DNA of 7,616 nt from positions 1-7,616 of the forward strand of contig JAGXLE010000063.1 of the NCBI GenBank assembly GCA_018334855.1. The letters run 5' to 3'. Below, in pieces: positions 6,377 through 7,616 of this stretch. Each line of letters starts with the position of its first letter. The stretch's first letter is position 1. This DNA comes from Desulfobacterales bacterium. Lineage in GTDB: Bacteria; Desulfobacterota; Desulfobacteria; Desulfobacterales; Desulfosalsimonadaceae. The notes beneath the pieces are model-generated. The model ran no database searches and was not told where the DNA came from. It saw nothing but the letters and a program-made list of their open reading frames with translations. Made by a program: the position numbers and the translations under genes.

Positions 6377-6769
6377 CTATTTGACCGTGGTAACCGGGCA
6401 CGGGGCCCTGAGAATCACGTATTGCGCTGTGGACCCGAGAAGAAGCTTCTGGGTTTTCGATTTTTTCTCTATCCCCACAAACACAAGGTCAACTGCTTTA
6501 TCCTGTGCATACCACACGATATCTTCGCCCGGGCTGTTTCCGTGAACCACCTGGTGGGTTTCGCACTCGAGACCCCCTTCTTCCATAAAAGCCCGGGCCT
6601 CTTCCAGGTCTTTTTCGGCCTTCCTGATCTGCTCGGGGGTTTCGCTGTCACCGCCTTCCATGGAGGTGATAATATGGACCTTGGCCTTGAAAATTTTGGC
6701 ATGCTCACGCGCAAGAGACAGCGCCCTTCCGGCTGCATCAGTGTCATTGTATCCCAGAAGAATTTTCAT
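6377..6769 (-). CDS. Universal stress protein, single domain
   Basis: A 130-residue Usp-fold protein (MKILLGYNDTDAAGRAL at the start, APCPVTTVK at the end), cytosolic and probably dimeric by analogy with the family. The nucleotide loop is G99-I-E-K102 followed by 9 residues and G112-S113. Spacing is canonical, but the second Gly of G-x2-G is Lys102. The KSKTxKLLxGSTAQYVI pattern resembles a common bacterial and archaeal Usp subgroup that I believe binds ATP, though binding cannot be settled here. I chose the ATG at 6769 because AAAGGAG (6776-6782) lies 6 nt upstream; a frame start at 6799 would read through that site and add ten non-Usp residues. The stop TAG is 4 bp from the stop of the convergent tandem Usp gene. 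The two Usp proteins are different in sequence and domain number, so this is not a recent duplication. Confidence 0.9.
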   Translation of the reverse strand: MKILLGYNDTDAAGRALSLAREHAKIFKAKVHIITSMEGGDSETPEQIRKAEKDLEEARAFMEEGGLECETHQVVHGNSPGEDIVWYAQDKAVDLVFVGIEKKSKTQKLLLGSTAQYVILRAPCPVTTVK

Positions 6770-6775
6770 TTTTCT

Positions 6776-6782
6776 CTCCTTT
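6776..6782 (-). promoter_or_regulatory. Shine-Dalgarno deciding the start of the single-domain Usp gene
   Basis: On the minus strand AAAGGAG precedes the ATG at 6769 by 6 nt (AGAAAA). This selects the 130-residue form over a 140-residue form starting at 6799. Confidence 0.8.
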
Positions 6783-6832
6783 CCCACGATTTTCTGCAAT
6801 ACGATCCTGCTTTTTTATATGCTGATGGCACT

Positions 6833-6844
6833 TATAAATTTATA
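6833..6844. repeat. 12-bp AT-only palindrome TATAAATTTATA
   Basis: An exact 12-bp palindrome at 6833-6844 supplies a near-consensus -10 box (TATAAA) on either strand. It lies about 65-75 bp upstream of the single-domain Usp start. It may be a promoter core, a regulator site or a melting element. Confidence 0.5.
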
Positions 6845-6870
6845 GTGATTAAAGCCCGGCCTGTTGTCAA
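6839..6870 (-). promoter_or_regulatory. Possible sigma70 promoter of the single-domain Usp gene
   Basis: A perfect TTGACA on the minus strand (6870-6865) lies 20 nt before TATAAA (6844-6839). The boxes are good but the spacing is longer than the usual 16-18 nt. At 17 nt the alternative -10 is CACTAT (6847-6842), a 3 of 6 match. The leader would be about 65 nt. Confidence 0.4.
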
Positions 6871-6918
6871 GCAACTTTCGACATGCCCTGAACCAGCTTT
6901 GGGTGCAGACTTTTTGGT

Positions 6919-6947
6919 TTGACAATTATATAATCAGCGTTTACTCT
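6919..6947 (+). promoter_or_regulatory. Possible sigma70 promoter for the substrate-binding protein gene
   Basis: TTGACA (6919-6924), 17 nt, TACTCT (6942-6947). The -35 is perfect and the -10 matches three of six. A start near 6954 would give a leader of roughly 250 nt before the ATG at 7208, unusually long for a simple transporter gene. Confidence 0.4.
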
Positions 6948-6949
6948 AT

Positions 6950-7207
6950 TAAGCACGATACAAAAATAAAAACTTCATAATAAAGCTGCCGGACAAAATT
7001 CAGTGCCCGCACCGGACGGCAAAATACTCCATGATGCTGATGTAGAATGCTTAAATCTCCCGGAGAGCGGGAGTCAGACTTTTTCACTAAATATCGGCTG
7101 TTTTTAAAATACCCTCGGATTTGAAAACTACCGGGGTAAACCCAAACCGCCGCCGGTTTAAACCCTTAAAAATAAACCGGACAAGGCTTAACCGAAAGGA
7201 GGCCGTT
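6950..7207 (+). ncRNA. Structured 5' leader of the binding-protein gene (candidate cis-regulatory RNA)
   Basis: About 250 nt without a gene. Three hairpins can be drawn. A: CTCCCG/CGGGAG (7057-7062, 7068-7073, loop GAGAG), with a T5 tract only after a 6-nt gap. B: TACCC-t-CGG with CCGGGGTA (7110-7118, 7131-7138), an 8-bp stem with one bulged T and a 12-nt loop. C: AAACCG/CGGTTT (7144-7149, 7154-7159, loop 4). CCGGAC occurs three times (6989, 7012, 7177) and TAAACC three times (7137, 7159, 7173). I recognise no known riboswitch class. Type ncRNA is used here for a possible leader element, not an independent gene. Confidence 0.35.
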
Positions 7208-7616
7208 ATGGATGAAAGAAAGTTCGGAAGAAGAAGTCTGCTTAAACAAATGGGTGTGGCCGGTCTCGGCCTTACCGCCTCCGGGCTTGCGGGCGCAACT
7301 TACAGTGTAAGGAAGGCCACGGCAGCCCAGGCCAAATCTATTCCCAAATCGCCGCTGAAAGTCGCGGTGGTAAGCTTTTTAACAGGGCCGGCCTCGGGCC
7401 CCTTCGGCGTTCCCGGAAACAACGCCTTTAAATTATGCGCTGACCAGATCAACAAAGAGGGCGGTATCGCAGGCCGGAAAATCGAGCTGAAAAGCTATGA
7501 CGAGGCAGGCGGCACGGATTCCCAGGTAAAACTGGCACGTAAACTGATTCTCTCCGAAGAAGTCGATGTTATCCTGGGCTATATCTCTTCTGCGGACTGC
7601 AAGGCAATTCTCCCCT
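7208..7616 (+). CDS. Tat-exported ABC transporter substrate-binding protein, branched-chain amino acid (HAAT) type, partial
   Basis: The window ends after 136 codons. The ATG at 7208 follows AAAGGAGG (7195-7202) by 5 nt. The N-terminus carries a twin-arginine signal: R8-R9 in GRRSLLK, then a Gly/Ala/Leu-rich hydrophobic stretch (about 15-31) and a likely cleavage region near ATAAQA (37-42). Export of the folded protein to the periplasm is therefore expected. The mature part begins as a Peripla_BP_6 (LivK-like) domain: PLKVAVVSFLTGPASGPFG (49-67), a helix NAFKLCADQINKEGGIAGRKIEL (72-94), then SYDEAGGTDSQVKLARKLI and the strand DVILGYISSADC. These proteins capture amino acids, amides, urea or aromatic acids for a Liv-type ABC importer. 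The ligand cannot be told from this part. Permease and ATPase genes would be expected downstream, outside the window. Confidence 0.88.
   Translation, partial: MDERKFGRRSLLKQMGVAGLGLTASGLAGATYSVRKATAAQAKSIPKSPLKVAVVSFLTGPASGPFGVPGNNAFKLCADQINKEGGIAGRKIELKSYDEAGGTDSQVKLARKLILSEEVDVILGYISSADCKAILP

Noticed and set aside
6385..6403. CCGTG/CACGG hairpin as a terminator for the tandem usp gene
   Set aside because: Only 5 bp with a 9-nt loop, no T tract, and inside the coding end of the opposing gene.
6826..6831. TGGCAC as the -24 element of a sigma54 promoter
   Set aside because: The expected TTGC -12 element is not present 5 nt downstream; the sequence there is the AT palindrome.
6929..6934. Perfect TATAAT on the plus strand
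   Set aside because: No -35 match lies 16-18 nt upstream; the nearby TTGACA starts only 10 nt before it. It is probably AT-rich spacer of the promoter at 6919-6947.
7003..7073. Guanidine (ykkC-type) riboswitch, suggested by ACGG and GGAGAG fragments before a transporter gene
   Set aside because: The paired ACGR-loop hairpins and the conserved ykkC core are not present.
7057..7084. Hairpin 7057-7073 plus T5 as an intrinsic terminator
   Set aside because: The 6-nt gap between stem and T tract and the short T tract do not fit a normal intrinsic terminator; kept only as part of the leader.
1..7616. CRISPR array, tRNA, rRNA or complete insertion sequence
   Set aside because: No regularly spaced repeats, no tRNA-like cloverleaf, no rRNA sequence and no transposase were seen on either strand.

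Overview
The window reads as ordinary chromosomal sequence of a Gram-negative bacterium with mixed base composition. A sulfate-reducing type of Desulfobacterota (former Deltaproteobacteria) is my best guess. It rests on gene content (AAA_32-type Lon-like protease, tandem universal stress protein, Tat-exported amino-acid-type binding protein, amylosucrase) and on the style of the proteins. No marker gene in the window proves the taxon.

Layout from left to right. (1) Positions 1-55 hold the first 18 codons of a leftward gene encoding a small basic protein with clustered cysteines. Its Shine-Dalgarno and start codon lie in a perfect 11-bp inverted repeat. (2) Positions 56-365 are non-coding, with several short inverted repeats and a possible promoter. 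(3) Positions 378-899 encode an unrecognised, probably soluble protein of about 173 residues. (4) Positions 896-2857, minus strand, encode a complete amylosucrase (GH13). Its stop codon overlaps the stop of gene 3. (5) Positions 2858-3041 are an AT-rich divergent control region with two good sigma70-like promoters set back to back. (6) Positions 3042-5528 encode a Lon-family protease of the AAA_32/LonB-like type, and 5512-6372 encode a two-domain universal stress protein. They overlap by 17 bp and form an operon. (7) Positions 6377-6769, minus strand, encode a second, single-domain universal stress protein that converges on the first with a 4-bp gap. (8) Positions 6770-7207 are a long divergent intergenic region with a promoter for each direction and a structured leader. 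(9) From 7208 to the window end is the start of a Tat-targeted periplasmic substrate-binding protein of the branched-chain amino acid (HAAT) ABC transporter type.

A plausible common theme is stress and reserve management. The protease and the two Usp proteins handle protein quality and stress signalling. Amylosucrase links sucrose, a reserve or compatible solute, to alpha-glucan. This functional link is inference from adjacency and shared control regions only. I found no clear sign of a wholly new system. The most interesting loose ends are the occluded start of the left-edge gene, the structured leader before the binding-protein gene, and the two convergent gene pairs that leave no room for terminators.
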